From: Trichobilharzia szidati
Taxonomy: Eukaryota > Platyhelminthes > Trematoda > Strigeidida > Schistosomatidae
DNA length: 64,000 bases
NCBI GenBank assembly: GCA_944472155.2
Contig: OX235279.1
Location: forward strand, 156,944,199 to 157,008,198
Reading direction: 5' to 3'
Shown one piece after another: positions 44,650-56,361 of the stretch; position 1 is the stretch's first letter, and every line of letters begins with the position of its first letter. A program made the position numbers and the translations under genes. The notes under the pieces are model-generated. The model worked only from the letters and a program-made list of their open reading frames with translations, ran no database searches and was not told the origin of the DNA.

Positions 44650-47425
44650 GTGGGGGGGTTATCGTAGTGCTGGCTGGGGACTTGAATACACAGGCCGGGC
44701 GTCTGAGCTCAGAGGAGAATCGTCTAGGTGGTCAGTGGGGACTACATGGTTGCAGGTCAGATAATGGGGACCGTCTTCTGCAGCTTTGCTCAGATCATGA
44801 CCTATTTCTGGCCAGCACCAACTTCCGGCACAACCATCTCCGTAGCGCTACCTGGCGTCCTCCCTCTGCGAATTAAGCTTGGACTCAGATCGATCACATT
44901 GCTGTCAGTTTCCGGTGGCGAGGATGCATACAAGACTGTCGCTCCTTCTGGAGCACATGCCTGGACTCCGATCATGCGTAAGTGTGTGCCAAGTTCGTCT
45001 TGCAATTTGGTGAGGTTCATAAAAGGCGTTGCCTAAACGTTGATGTTAGCAAACTAGTAGCACCTTCTGCTTCTTTGAATGAGTTACAGTCAATACTTGC
45101 CAGCAACCCCCCAAGTAATATAGATGAACATTGGCTTCATCTGCTAGGTGCCATGCAAAGAGCGGGTGCAGCTGTTTGTGGCTTAAGAGAATGCTCCGCC
45201 AAAAACCACTGGGTTTCTGCGAGTTCCTTGCAACTCCTGGATGAACGCCGGTCCATTACGGCTGGCAGCGAATACAGCAATGAGCGAAAGGCATTGACGC
45301 GCAAGATAAGACAGTGTTTACGTAGGGACCGCGAAGCCTGGCGGTCAGAACGTGCGGGTGAGATGGAGTCAGCTGTTGCATCTGGCAACAGTCGGAAGCT
45401 GTTCCAACTCATCCGAGCCACTGGCAGCGAGAAACAAGGTGTCAGCGAGACGGTCTGTGAAGCAGATGGCACGCCAATTACCAGCTTGAAAAGACGCCTG
45501 GAACGCTGAAAAGAGCACTTCGGGAAACAGTTTAGCTGGCCACCAGCTTCGATGTCTGCTGTCATTAGCACCAGTGCTCCTTGGTCGGTTAATAACGACC
45601 CACCCACCGAAGCGGAGGTCCGTAAGGAACTGCAAGTGTTAAAACGCCATAAGGCGCCCGGCCCAGACAATTTACCCCTGGCTCTTTTTAAAGATGGTGG
45701 CGAGACTCTCACAATGGCTCTAACTGGGTTGTTCAGGAAGGTGTGGGAGACAGAGAGCGTACCATCAATGTGGAACGAAGCCATTATCGTCCCCATCTTT
45801 AAAAAGTGTCGACGCAACTCGTGTGACAATCATAGGGGTATCAGTCTGCTACCAGTCGCGTCTAAATTATTGGCTACTGTCTTGCTTCGCAGGCTGTGCA
45901 GAATACGTGAAGGATTGATTCGCGAAGAGCAGGTTGGGTTTCGTTCAGGTCGTGGATGCATTGATCATGTGTTCACCTTCTATTGGAACACCACCACACA
46001 TATTGCAGGCCAACGACCGTTGTGTTTCTTGATATTAGGGCTGCCTTCGATTCGTTAGACAGAACTGTGCTCTGGAACTGTCTTTTAGAGAGAGGTGTAC
46101 CTGAGAAATTTGTTAACATCTTGAAAGCGCTATACAGAAACACTTCAGGTAGAGTGAGGCCATACAACCAACTATCACCACTGTTCCCAGCCAACAGTGG
46201 GGTTAGACAGGGTTGCCTAATCTCTCCATTTCTCTTTAACTTTGCTATCGATGACATTCTGGAGTCAGCTCTGAAGGATGTGCGTGAAGGTGGTGTAGAC
46301 CTGCCACCTGGAGATAGACTGTTTGACCTCGAGTATGCAGACGATATCGTCTTACTGTGCGGTAGCACGCAGGCTGCCCAAATCGCACTTAATCAGTTGA
46401 CGATCAGTGTCTGTAAGTATGGTATGTGCTTTGCACCGTCTAAGTGCAAAGTACTGTTACAAGATTGGCAGGAGCCTGTACCTGCACTCACTCTTGCGGG
46501 TGAACCGCTTGAAGTTGTTGATAAGCTTGTGTATATGGTAGTTGTGTGAGTGCTGGCGGAGGGGTGACAGATGAGATTTTCGACCGTATAATGAAGGCTA
46601 GGGTGTTATACATCAACTTGAGCCACCTCTGGTGCCGTCGCGACGTTAGCCTGGCTGTCAAAGGTCGGGTATACAATGCCTTGCGGGCTGCCTTGCTCTA
46701 CGTCTGTGAAACCTGGCCTCTCCGAGCTGAGGATGTGAGGCGACTCTGCGTGTTCGATCATCGCTGTCTCCGCAGGATTGCTTGCGTTCGATGGCATCAT
46801 CGCGTCAGTAATGCTGAGGTTCGGCGGCGTGTGTTTGAACACAGTGGAGATCACCATTCATTGAGTGTCACCATCTGGAAACACCGGCTCCGTTGGCTTG
46901 GACATGTGCTGCGAATTTCATCCCAGAGGCTTCCATACAGGTCTCTGTTCGGTAGCCCTGGGACGGGATGGAAATGGCGGAGGGGTGGTCAGTCCATGAC
47001 GTGGCGTCGTGGGATGAAGGATATTGGTGCTAGATTAGCATCGGTTGGTGCGTCACGACTCCCTGGTTAGGGTCCGTGAGATAGCTTAAATCGATGGCTC
47101 GAAAGGCTATCGGATATGGCCAAGAATCGTAATCAATGGCGAACGTGTAGCAATTTCCTTCTTTCTTCCCCTCCTGATGATAGTTAACGAACAGTGTTTG
47201 AACTTGTTAAACATGACTGTTTTCCTTCCAGATGAAGTTCTTAATCCGTTTTATATATATTTATTCCTGTTTATGCAGGAACATACCAATTGTATATATT
47301 ATATTTTTACTTTTAATCTATGTTGTTTTATTATTATTGTGTGGCGCATCTTTCTTGGTGCCATAGTGTGCCAAGTTTTTTCTGCGTTTAAATAAATAAA
47401 TACATAAATAAATATGTATGCATAA
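44650..47425 (+). mobile_element. RTE-like LINE, 5'-truncated within the endonuclease, AAAT-repeat tail
   Basis: Starts mid-endonuclease at VIVVLAGDLNTQAGRL only about 110 bases after the end of the CR1 copy 2 ORF. It contains the endonuclease C-terminus (TQIDHIAVSFRW, CLDSDHA), linker, full RT and C-terminal block. The 3' untranslated region ends in AAATAAATAAATACATAAAT near 47390-47425, a tetranucleotide tail typical for RTE. Confidence 0.85.
44982..47070 (+). pseudogene. RTE-like reverse transcriptase with two stops and two frameshifts
   Basis: Linker RQCLRRDREAWRSERAGEME, LKRHKAPGPDNLPLALFKDG, IIVPIFKKCRRNSCDNHRG, EEQVGFRSGRGCIDHVF. RT motif A FLDIRAAFDSLDRTVL, B GVRQGCLISPFLFNFAIDD, C YADDIVLLC; then CETWPLRAEDVRRLCVFDHR and [18 protein letters not shown]. 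Breaks: TGG to TGA at 45507, a frame change near 45985, another near 46525, and TGG to TAG at 47068. Catalytic residues are intact, so the damage looks neutral decay after insertion. Confidence 0.8.
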
Positions 47426-47429
47426 AACA

Positions 47430-48085
47430 TTAATGTTCTTTTGATGTTCACATACTTTCTCTGGGTATTCTGCTGCTGAGCATACTCTTCTACTTAGCTT
47501 CTGGTCGAGGTCGAACAACCCCACATTTAAACTGAAAAGAATCTGAACTATTTAACTCATAACCACTCAAATTCCATGAACGATCCCATGCTACCACTTG
47601 AAGACGCTGGCAAACATTCTGCACAAGGAGTATTCTTGATCTGAAATAAAGAAGCAACTGGTTTTCAAACAATTTTCAATGTATTACTCAACTTACGTGT
47701 ACAGTCTGTCATGCTGACACAAATGGCGCCAATGGATAGTTCTGGAATCGACCTCGGCCCCATTTTATACAACATGACCTAATTTAGTTTTCGTATCCTA
47801 TTATAAAATTACGATAAGACTGCTGAAAAAATTGGAATAAATATATCACTGATCCCAACATAATACATCAATAAACTTTAAGTCACTGATGCTGTTCACA
47901 ACGAAGTTATATAGGAGAATTGACTTCAAGCTTTATTTTTCCCAGATATTTGTATTACCTTCATCTGATGTCTGGGCATTTTGTTAATGCGAAGATAACA
48001 TTTCTATATCTCTTTATGTGTTACACAAACAGACTATTTTGCAGACTGTTCCGACTGACTCTAATGTCAGAAAGAACAACCAAAC
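47430..48085. other. No recognisable gene
   Basis: A 60-codon minus ORF (47490-47672) shows no family resemblance; otherwise AT-rich. Confidence 0.4.
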
Positions 48086-48092
48086 TGTAAAT

Positions 48093-48720
48093 TCAGCATA
48101 CATCGAAATATGGGTAATTTATATAATAACTTGTCCATGCCTGTACAATTGGTATGTTCCTGCATAAATAGGAGTAAATATATATTATTATTACCTCTAG
48201 GACAGAACTCGAGTTCAGATCGCTCATGCAATTCATCGAAACCAACGTATTCTTGTAGGTCATCAGATTATCCAGAAACTCAGTGAGTGCCATGGAGTCA
48301 TCTCGTAATTGACTGCCATTACCTTTAACACACTCGAAGACATTCCTTACAATCATCGAAGGTCTTCCAAACCTTTGACGCAGGATACGCATAGCCTACG
48401 TATATTCCTCCCTAGGTGGCAGAAACTTGCAACACTGTATTGCACTCGCCGCACTACCGGCACAATACCTCAACAAGTACATTATTTTCACTTCATCACT
48501 TACTTTCAAACCCTCTAGCATGACTACGATTTCCTTCACAAAGTGAGGAAAGTCAGCAGGATTCCCTTCAAAGCACCTAGGATCGAACTTCGAAGGCCTT
48601 AAGCAACTTATCTCTCTGGATGGTATATATCAGACATAACATTACACACATTAGACAAATCATCAAGACTTACATTGTTGTCTGCCTCCAAAACGCTTCG
48701 TCCTTTTTTAGGCCCAGGCG
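48093..48720 (-). mobile_element. BEL/Pao gag fragment, minus strand
   Basis: The minus reading gives a segment equivalent to KEIVVMLEGLKVSDEVKIMY and CCKFLPPREEYT, followed by MRILRQRFGRPSMIVRNVFE, LTEFLDNLMTYKNTL and MNCMSDLNSSSVLEV. This order matches the Pao/BEL gag (the so-called DUF1759 region: a short-repeat RFGRP, then MNCxSDLN). Upstream, to about 48720, it is broken. It is not obviously joined to the fragment at 38.4-39.6 kb. Confidence 0.75.
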
Positions 48721-48724
48721 TCAT

Positions 48725-49325
48725 CGAACTTTACCAATCGATCCAGAAAAGCTCCAAAAACACTCGTCCAAAGAAAACTTACAGATGCGAGGAAAGACGA
48801 GTAGCCAACAAATAAGACGAATAATTCCAGGAGATATCAGAATCTGTCAATGTCCAGGTCTAACTACACTGGACTTAGCGCTGTCCTTAGAAGACCTGCA
48901 GCGACTGTGTGCAATAACCAACGCAGAAAACCAGAACACAGATTGGTGACTCGAGAATCCTTTGTTCTTCACCATTATGGAATCAACCATTATACACAAA
49001 GTCCAAGAATAAATGTCATAACAATTAATCACGATAATACTTCTGATAGTATTTCTCCATCTTCTAACGAACAGTGAACAATGGAACGATGCCTGAAGTA
49101 TGGGTGACTCCCGCCAAAATATGGAGTTGGTTTTGGGTAAATAACCATGAATTGATAGTTCATTCTTCAACTACATTGACACCAATGTTTGAACAAGCTA
49201 TATTTTCATCGAAAATATCGTAGTTTCCATGCTTAGACCAATGTGTTTGGCATTAAACATTGCAAATGTATACTGTCATTCCAAGGAGTCGCCAGCTCCT
49301 TCTTGTATATGCCTTGTAAACGCAC
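48725..49325. other. No recognisable gene
   Basis: Overlapping ORFs on both strands near 48850-49170 lack family resemblance. Confidence 0.4.
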
Positions 49326-49548
49326 TTTCAGTTCATGTACGCGTGTTATACAGTTACAGAAACTAATTTTACTTATGCTTGTCGAACATTTGCCATTATA
49401 TTATTGAATGTTGCTTTCCGTTTGTTATACATATATTTTACGCTGTTATGCACTTTTTTGTTCACCTCGCGCTTTTTGAAATACGATTTCAAGTTTTCGC
49501 TCGTGCTTCTTAATACAATGAGGTTCATTGTAGACCGTGTACAGATTT

Positions 49549-51576
49549 AATAATAATAATTTACTTTATTCCAAAAACAGTACTTATAATACAGAATGGA
49601 ATTTTCAGTATTTGTCGAAATATTGCATCTGATTTACTTAAAATATGTATAAAATTCAAAATTCAAACTAAATTAACCAGAGGAATTTGTCCACATTTAC
49701 GACATAATTATTAGATATAATAATATTAATAACAGTTAGTTTGTTTCAAACGGTATTGTCGATTCAGTTTGGAAACTTTATCATGTTATAGATTATTGGA
49801 TCTAATGTTCTGTTGATATGGTATAGTGAGGGGAAATACAAAGTTAGCAGTCGTAATAGCTTAAAATTATGTCCACACTTATGAAAAAGTAAATAAATAA
49901 ACAAACGAAAAAATTGAGGGGATTATAAATATAAGGAATACAATAACAATAAAGTATGATGCTTTGAGGGTGAAGAAAATGGTTTATTTAGTGGGGCTAA
50001 GAAGGTTAGTTAGTTCATTTCTGACGCTATTTTCATCACATAAAGTACGTGCTAAATATGGTATAGTGGAATTTTTATACCTAGACGTACGTGCATAAAG
50101 TCTCCTGAAAAGAATTCTTGTTTTACCTGAGGAGACACAAGGCTGGAGCTGCAGGTAGAGTGGGTGCTCAGAGTCTGACAAAATTCCTTTAGCGAATTTG
50201 TTGCATGACATCAAATGCCTATCAGTAACAATGCCAACGATATGGCCCAATTGGATACTACTCGTCCTACTGACAGTCTTCAGAGTTCTACGAAGTATGA
50301 CATAGTCCTTTTTAAGCAAACCAGGAAAGAATAAGGGTGAACAGTAAAGAAGAATAGGTAAAATACACGAGTTGATAAACTGTAAGAGGAGTGGTTGGGT
50401 TATGCCTGAGTGCCTTAAGTTCTTAATGTAAAAAGTCAAACGAAATGTTCTTTTAGAAATCGCTAAGACATGAGAAGACCAGGATAGGTCAGAAGAGAGA
50501 ACTTATCCAAGATACTTAACCTCAGACTTGCTTTCCATATCAGTGTCATTGATTTTGCAAGGGTCAACTTTCGTTTACATCGGAAACTGAAATTAACAGT
50601 CTGACATTTGGAAGGATTAAGTTTAAGGCCGTTAGACGACCATTTGCTAATTTCTGATAGAAAGTTGTTAATCTTAATACAGTCAAGCTGAGAGTTAACA
50701 GACATTGAAATAGTTAGATCAAAGTTCATTTCATCGGAGTGAGGCAAGTCATGCAAGAAGAAAGAAGACAGAAAAGGAGAAAGAACAGCGCCTTGAGGGA
50801 CACCAGCCTCAGTAGGCAATGAAGTGGACGACCTTCCCTGACATACAGTGTATTGCTTTCTTTCTGAGAAATAAGAATGGAGCCATTTGACAACCCAACA
50901 GTCAGTTTGAGTTTCAGCAAGCTTGTTTAGTAAAATGTCCCTAGGTACTGAGTCGAAAGCAGATGTATAATCCAGAAAGGTGCAGCGAACAAATTTAGCC
51001 GCCTTGTCTAAGCTGGAGACAATGTTATGATACAGGACTGCAGCTGCGTCCAAATTACTTCTACTGTGTTTGTAGGTGAATTGCTTGGGATCGTTAAAGG
51101 CCTTAAGTGAAAGTTGAAGATTAAGTAAGAGCAACTTTTCCATAGCTTTCAGAAAAGAGGAAGTAATTGCAATGGGTCTAAATTTAAAACATGTCGCAGT
51201 AGACGACTTAGGAATAGGTACAATTTTAATGTCCTTACAAACGGCTGGTACGAAATTTTTGGAGAAAGATTCATTAAATATGTCCATGAGAGGATAACAC
51301 AGGATATCTGCAAAATTTTTAAGAATAACACTAGGCAAACCATCTGGACCCAGGCTACAAGAAGGGTTCATAGACTGGAGACATTTTAGAACATCATTTG
51401 TAGTAAATCCAGGGAAGCAGGTTTCATTAATACTTGTAACACTAGAAAGTTTGGCATTTGTGGGAGAATGTATGAAGGACTTGTTTAGTGTGCAAACATC
51501 AAGGGAAAAAGGAATACTGTTCGTCTGCTTACCACCAGTAATTTCCTTTAAAAGTTTTAAGCAGGCCACCCCACAA
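49549..51576 (-). mobile_element. Rex1/CR1-like LINE, second copy, 5'-truncated, minus strand
   Basis: Same family as 6369-9357. The 3' end shows the TTA-run tail with AATAAAGTAAATTATTATTA on the minus strand next to 49549. The 5' truncation at about 51576 lies before the RT, so the endonuclease is missing. Confidence 0.85.
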
Positions 51577-51584
51577 TAGCACAT
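49984..51584 (-). pseudogene. LINE reverse transcriptase lacking its YADD
   Basis: LLKEITGGKQTNSIPFSLDV, SLGPDGLPSVILKNFA, VPIPKSSTATCFKFRPIA, motif A FLDYTSAFDSVPRDILL, motif B GVPQGAVLSPFLSSFFL. Next the copy reads DEMNFDLTISMS where the sibling has ETNFVKYADDLTVSLP. About 15 bases encoding VKYAD have been lost in frame. A frame change near 50570 and a TAG follow. The C-terminal ORF 50439-49984 (FYIKNLRHSGITQPLLLQFI, FPGLLKKDYVILRRTL) ends at TAA 49984. Confidence 0.8.
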
Positions 51585-51929
51585 AGTAGAACGTGAAAAC
51601 GTGGATGTACTATAGCATAGTAATCGGAGTGATTTTCAGTACGAGATGAATTGGTGAAAAAGACGAATCAAAACTGTTGCCGGATTATTATCATTCTGAC
51701 TTTCATGGGTCTAGACATATTACATATTTTAAACTAATTCGGTTGTGTCTTCTCAAAGTGGGATCTGACATTTTTCTCGAGGTAAGCATCATCATTTTGT
51801 CTTGCCCATCGATACATTCATTTTAAATGGGTCAATCAATCCATGGTAGGCCAAAGTTGAAGTCTATTGTTTTTGTACACATAGTTTAAGATGTATGTGA
51901 TTAATACAACGTGCTTCCATCACGTTCAA

Positions 51930-51993
51930 TAACCCTAGACTAGAGTTATGTGAAATAGTTGCAATGATTTCACATAACTTTAATCCAGGGTTA
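51930..51993. repeat. Hairpin with 27-bp arms
   Basis: TAACCCTAGACTAGAGTTAT... (51930-51956) pairs with 51967-51993 at 24 of 27 positions around a 10-base loop. It could be a tiny foldback or the pair of ends of a deleted element. Confidence 0.7.
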
Positions 51994-52065
51994 GTCAGAC
52001 GCAAAAACGACGCTCCTTTTTCTGTTGACAGATACCTCGAACGTCGCCGTTGGGGGCAGCTTTAC

Positions 52066-53440
52066 ACCAACAAGTACATGGTGAATGGCGACCCCTCGCA
52101 TTCTCTTCAAAACGACTGAATCCTACTCAGTGTCACTATAGCACCTTTGGTAGAGAGCTACTAGCAGTTTATTTGGCCATCAAAACTTGAGACAGCTTTT
52201 GCTGTCTTTACGATTCACGAAGCTCTCACGGAAGCCTCGTCAGCCAAACAAGATAACTATTCACCTCATGATCTGCGACACCTTGAATTCATATTCCAAT
52301 TTACCTCAGACATTCGACACGTAAAAGGTAGCGACAATGAAGTTGCAGACGCTCTGTCACTTATGTACATTGACAGCATTGTATATTCCCATATCGACAA
52401 CGAACATCTCGCAACTCTACAAAAGAATGATGGTGAACTAAGGAAGATTATGTCTTCTAGAACGACATCTTTAAGATTCACCGAAGTTCCCTTTGACAAA
52501 ACCAAAGTAATCTGTGACACATCTACTGGTAGACGGCAACCCATTGTTCTAGCATCTATACGGCGCATGATTTTTGAGAAACTGCACAATCTGTCACATC
52601 CCGGAGTCAGTGCTACTACCGAGCTGCTGAAAGAAAGATTTATATGGCCAAGCATAAATAGCAATGCCAAGAAGAAGACGCGAAATTGTTTGTCTTGTCA
52701 ATGGGTGGAGGTTCATTGTCACACTAACGCGCCATTCGGTCGTTTCCATAACCCCAAATCAAGATCTGACCACATGTATGTATATATTATATGGTTTCAG
52801 CTACATTTTCGCTTGCATCGATGGATTCACTCATTGGTCAGTAGCATTTCCACTAGCAGACGTGTCTGCCGAAACAGTTGTTAAAGCTGTGGGCGAAAAT
52901 TGGATAGAAAACTTTTGTCATCTTGGTATACGAAGAACTTTAAAGGAAGACGTCGGATGCTGAGTTTCCGAGTTAGTATATAGTACAACATTAAGGTTAC
53001 CAGGGGAGATTTTCACCTCAGACAACCAAGTTCCAAGTGATTTGACTGACTACGTGTATCTACTAAAGGAACACATGAATGAGCCAAAAATATCACTTCC
53101 ACGCCAGCAGTAAACACCATCATACATCCTATTACAACTGATAAACTGCACTCAAGTTTTCGTCAGGGGAAATGGTGTACAACGAACACTTCAACCTGCT
53201 TACGATGGTCCATTTAGAGTTCTACAAAGGAATGACAAAGTTATCACGGTAGAACGATCGAATAAAGCAGAAGCCATCAGCATTGATAGATTCAAACCAA
53301 CGTTCCTTGACGACTTCTAAGACAACGATAGAGATCAACTAAATGACATGTCAATACCTTCAGTCACTAAAACTGTGACGTCAACAGAACAATCTATAAA
53401 AACAACTCGATCTGGCCTAAGCGGTTCTTTCAAATAATCA
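52066..53440 (+). mobile_element. Gypsy LTR retrotransposon fragment: RNase H end and integrase
   Basis: RNase H remnants near 52140-52360 (FGRELLAVYLAIK, HDLRHLEFIFQFTSDIRHVK, NEVADALS). The integrase zinc region has KLHNLSHPGVSATTELLKER followed by CLSCQ at 52577-52705, and the core starts near 52770 (DHMYV; FACIDGFTHWSVAFPLADVS). Further out-of-frame parts continue to the C-terminus (QPAYDGPFRVLQRNDKVITV, RFKPTFL, TTRSGLSG). Several frameshifts and stops. It is probably not the same copy as the gag-RT piece at 16.4-17.5 kb. Confidence 0.8.
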
Positions 53441-53587
53441 ATATTTCGCTTATCCTGAATTTTTCTTTTCACTGTCTTTATTCAAAATTAACGTAAAGCT
53501 GCTCATTCATGTTACGCATATTTTCATATATTAACGACTTTTTTGCATAATTCTGTTCACTCGTATAATGCTTTACACTTACGTATT

Positions 53588-55640
53588 GTCATCTTCATCC
53601 GTTCGACGTGCTTCCTGGCTGGATAAGTGAGGGAATTGACCTCTGTTAAATCTCTCCCGTTGATGGTGATTGGTGCTGGTCACTGTTGTAGTTGTTGTTG
53701 TTGCTGTTGTTTGCTTATCTTCATCACTTCCATCTCGTCTAAGTTCACGCTGCCAGCCAGTCTCTTCTGTGAGTTTGTTGTTTTTCACCTACCTGTAAGT
53801 CTTCGAGTTTGCAAAACATTAGACATATATCATCCACGTGAGAAATCCAGTTCTTCTAGAGTCTTCTCATCGGTGGTCCAGCGTATTCCTGTCTCCCTCC
53901 TCCCTACCCCCTACTCACAGTCTGACGCACATCCAGGGGATCCTATTTCTCTCCAGGATGATGCGACTCAGTATTCTACTAGGCGTGGACAAGAGCATTA
54001 TTCCACACCAGTTCTTGCAGAGTGAGGCGTAAGTCGCCCTTCTTCGGCAGCTTGACAAGGTAACCAGCCCTTCTTCCAATCGGCAGGTACCTTTCCTTCT
54101 TTCCAAACCTTATGCAGTAATGGCGTGAGCACATGTGTCGCAGTCTCTAGGTCCTTTAAAGTGATCAGTCCATTGATTTATTTGTTTCTCCTCCCTGCTC
54201 ACCAGGTTCCTTGAACATCTTTTATTGCTTTCATCATCTGGGTTGATCTGTTCCCAGATAGCGAGCAGCCTGGTTATCTGATGTTCTAATGTTCTGAGGT
54301 CTGTTTTACCTGCGGCCTGCCTGCCTGCCTGCCTTTCTGCTTCAGTTGGCGGCCAGTGTGTCGTAGAATTGTATTTGTCTTCGCCGGCACTCTTCTTCGC
54401 TTTCTTCCTTATTCAGTGCAGTGTATACTGTTGTGAACTCAGCTTCTCCTTCTGTTGTCCATCTTTGTATTGAGTCATCTTCTTTTTCACTATCCTCCTC
54501 TCCTCATTTCTGTCAGCATCTGGGTGTTAGTTGAGAGCCAGTGCTTGTCTTGTCTCTTCTTTCTTCCTAAGAAGGTGGTGAATTTCCCTGGAAAATCACT
54601 TTTAGAGAGTTCCAACATTCTTCCACTCAGGCTTCCTCAGCGACACCATTTGGTGTCTCCAACTTTGCCTCGATCTTATCTGTAGTGGAGGTATGTATTT
54701 CTTGTAGTTTTGTCCTTCAGCTTCTGATTGTCGAAGTTGAGTTGTGGTCTGTCTCCAGTTGTTCTGAAGGCTTTCAGCTTTGCGTTGAATGTTTCTTGAA
54801 ATAGATGATGGTGTGAGCTCTCATCTGTTTCCTTTGTTGAAATTTTGTCCAGAAGGCTGCATCTCCACCTCCTTGAGCAACATTGAGATGAAATCTATCT
54901 GGTTTGTCCGTCAGGCGAAATCCATGTTGCTTTGTGTATATCCTTGTGTTAGTACACGCTGCCTCCGATCACCAAGTCATAGAAGGCACAGAAGTCTGTG
55001 AATAATTCTCCGTTCTCATTCATTTCTGCGCTCCAAAGCCTCTCAACCCGTGAAAAGTTCTCTTACTATATTATCTGCTTCCAGTTCGGTTGGCATTCAC
55101 ATCGTCCATCAGGATTTTGATGTCGCTATTCGGGATGTTGTTCATTAGTGTTTGTAGTTGTTTGTGAAAATCTCCCTTCTTCTGTTGTTCCGTATTGTTT
55201 GTAGCATTGGATGATTGTGACCCCCCTGCCTGCCTTTTGAGTTGAATCTTGCTGTCATTATCCTTCAGAATGAAATTGGTTCCCACTGCATTAGGTCTTC
55301 AGCTGCCACTGGTGACATCATGAAAGTGACACACTGCCTCAGTGTGCTCGTGGTTGTCGTCTGGGTGACCAGACAGGAGTAGATTACTGACTCTCCAGTC
55401 GACAATTTTCATAATCCACATCCGTTCCATCTGCTCTCACGGATATCCAGCACTTCCATGCACTTCTATCTACTCATTACGTTGGCTAGCTGGAGAGCAG
55501 TGGCTGCCAGACTCGTACAGTGTAAATACATTCAACTTTTTCATTGTTACTCTTGCTTTCATTGAGAGAAGATACATCAGCTGGCTGACTGGCTTCCCAA
55601 ATGCAGGCTTTCACCGACCTGCTGTGTCATTCCGCTTCTT
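53588..55640 (-). mobile_element. Decayed RTE-clade LINE in the right arm, minus strand
   Basis: Duplicate of the RTE at 1761-3775 including GDMNAN-like ILMDDVNANRTGSR near 55075 and the RT scrap RRATYASLCKNWC near 54010. It keeps the leader 55582-55650, which is missing from the left arm copy and is shared with the RTE at 22510-22600. Confidence 0.75.
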
Positions 55641-56111
55641 CGATTCGAGCGAAGAATCAAATTGTTGTTATTTTAATATTTTGTATTTGTAATATATTTT
55701 GTGTGTGTTGAAGTTTCTGTAGCGGTTTGATGGCTTTTGTAGCCTAGTGTCTCTATCCCCATGCCCTACTCTCCTTGTTTCATCGAGCTTGGGACCGGCT
55801 AGAAAACTAGCAAGTCAATTAACGCGGCGACGCTGTTCTCAAATATGTCGTTGCGCATTCACATTTTCCGTTTGTGTTGTTGGGTTACGAGTGTCTTGTT
55901 GTTAAGCTGTTTACCGAAACCTTGCTCAAATCTCCCTGCAAACTTCTGATTGGTAACTAGTTTCATTTCGTGTCAGTTTCAACTGATTACTTCATGGGAT
56001 TTTACCCAGTAGTGTTTCAGAGAACCACTATCTTCATGCTTACTTTCTATTAAGTAGGGACGAGAAACATCTATGTTCTTATTGCATTAATGCTATGTTG
56101 TACATCTGGTC

Positions 56112-56361
56112 GTGCGTCGGTGGCATAGCGGTTAGGACGCTCACCGACCATGCACATGGTCCGGGGTTCGATCCCCGGCTGACGCACTCCTTTACCTCGC
56201 TAAGCCAGAAAAGTTCTGGTAAAGAGGAAAGGTTGGGCATGAGGCTAGCAACCCCATCCTGTAAAATAAACACTGCTACAGAAACTTCAAGCCACTAGCT
56301 TGAAGCTCTATGTTCCACTGGGGAACGTCAAGGAAATAAATAAATAATAATAAAATAATAA
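56112..56361 (+). mobile_element. Full-length tRNA-headed SINE with 11-base target duplication
   Basis: The tRNA-like head 56112-56187 has acceptor pair GTGCGTC/GACGCAC, A-box region TGGCATAGCGG and B box GGTTCGATCC. The body ends with TGTTCCACTGGGGAAC and an AAAT/AAT tail. It is flanked by TACATCTGGTC at 56101-56111 and 56362-56372. The head is transcribable by RNA polymerase III in principle; it is a SINE, not a tRNA gene. Confidence 0.92.

Larger units (their letters stand above)
49328..51640 (+). repeat. Unclassified repeat R2, split by a LINE
   Basis: Two halves, 49328-49548 and 51577-51640, read on without a gap in the copy at 30430-30940. The LINE lies between ACAGATTT and TAGCACATAG. 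No clear target-site duplication could be defined. Confidence 0.8.

Noticed and set aside
48620..48949. 109-codon plus ORF as a host gene
   Set aside because: Its first part is antisense to the BEL gag fragment; the remainder shows no recognisable domain.
56112..56187. A tRNA gene
   Set aside because: The cloverleaf-like head is followed by a SINE body and tail with target-site duplications, and the same head recurs at 1116 and 16127.
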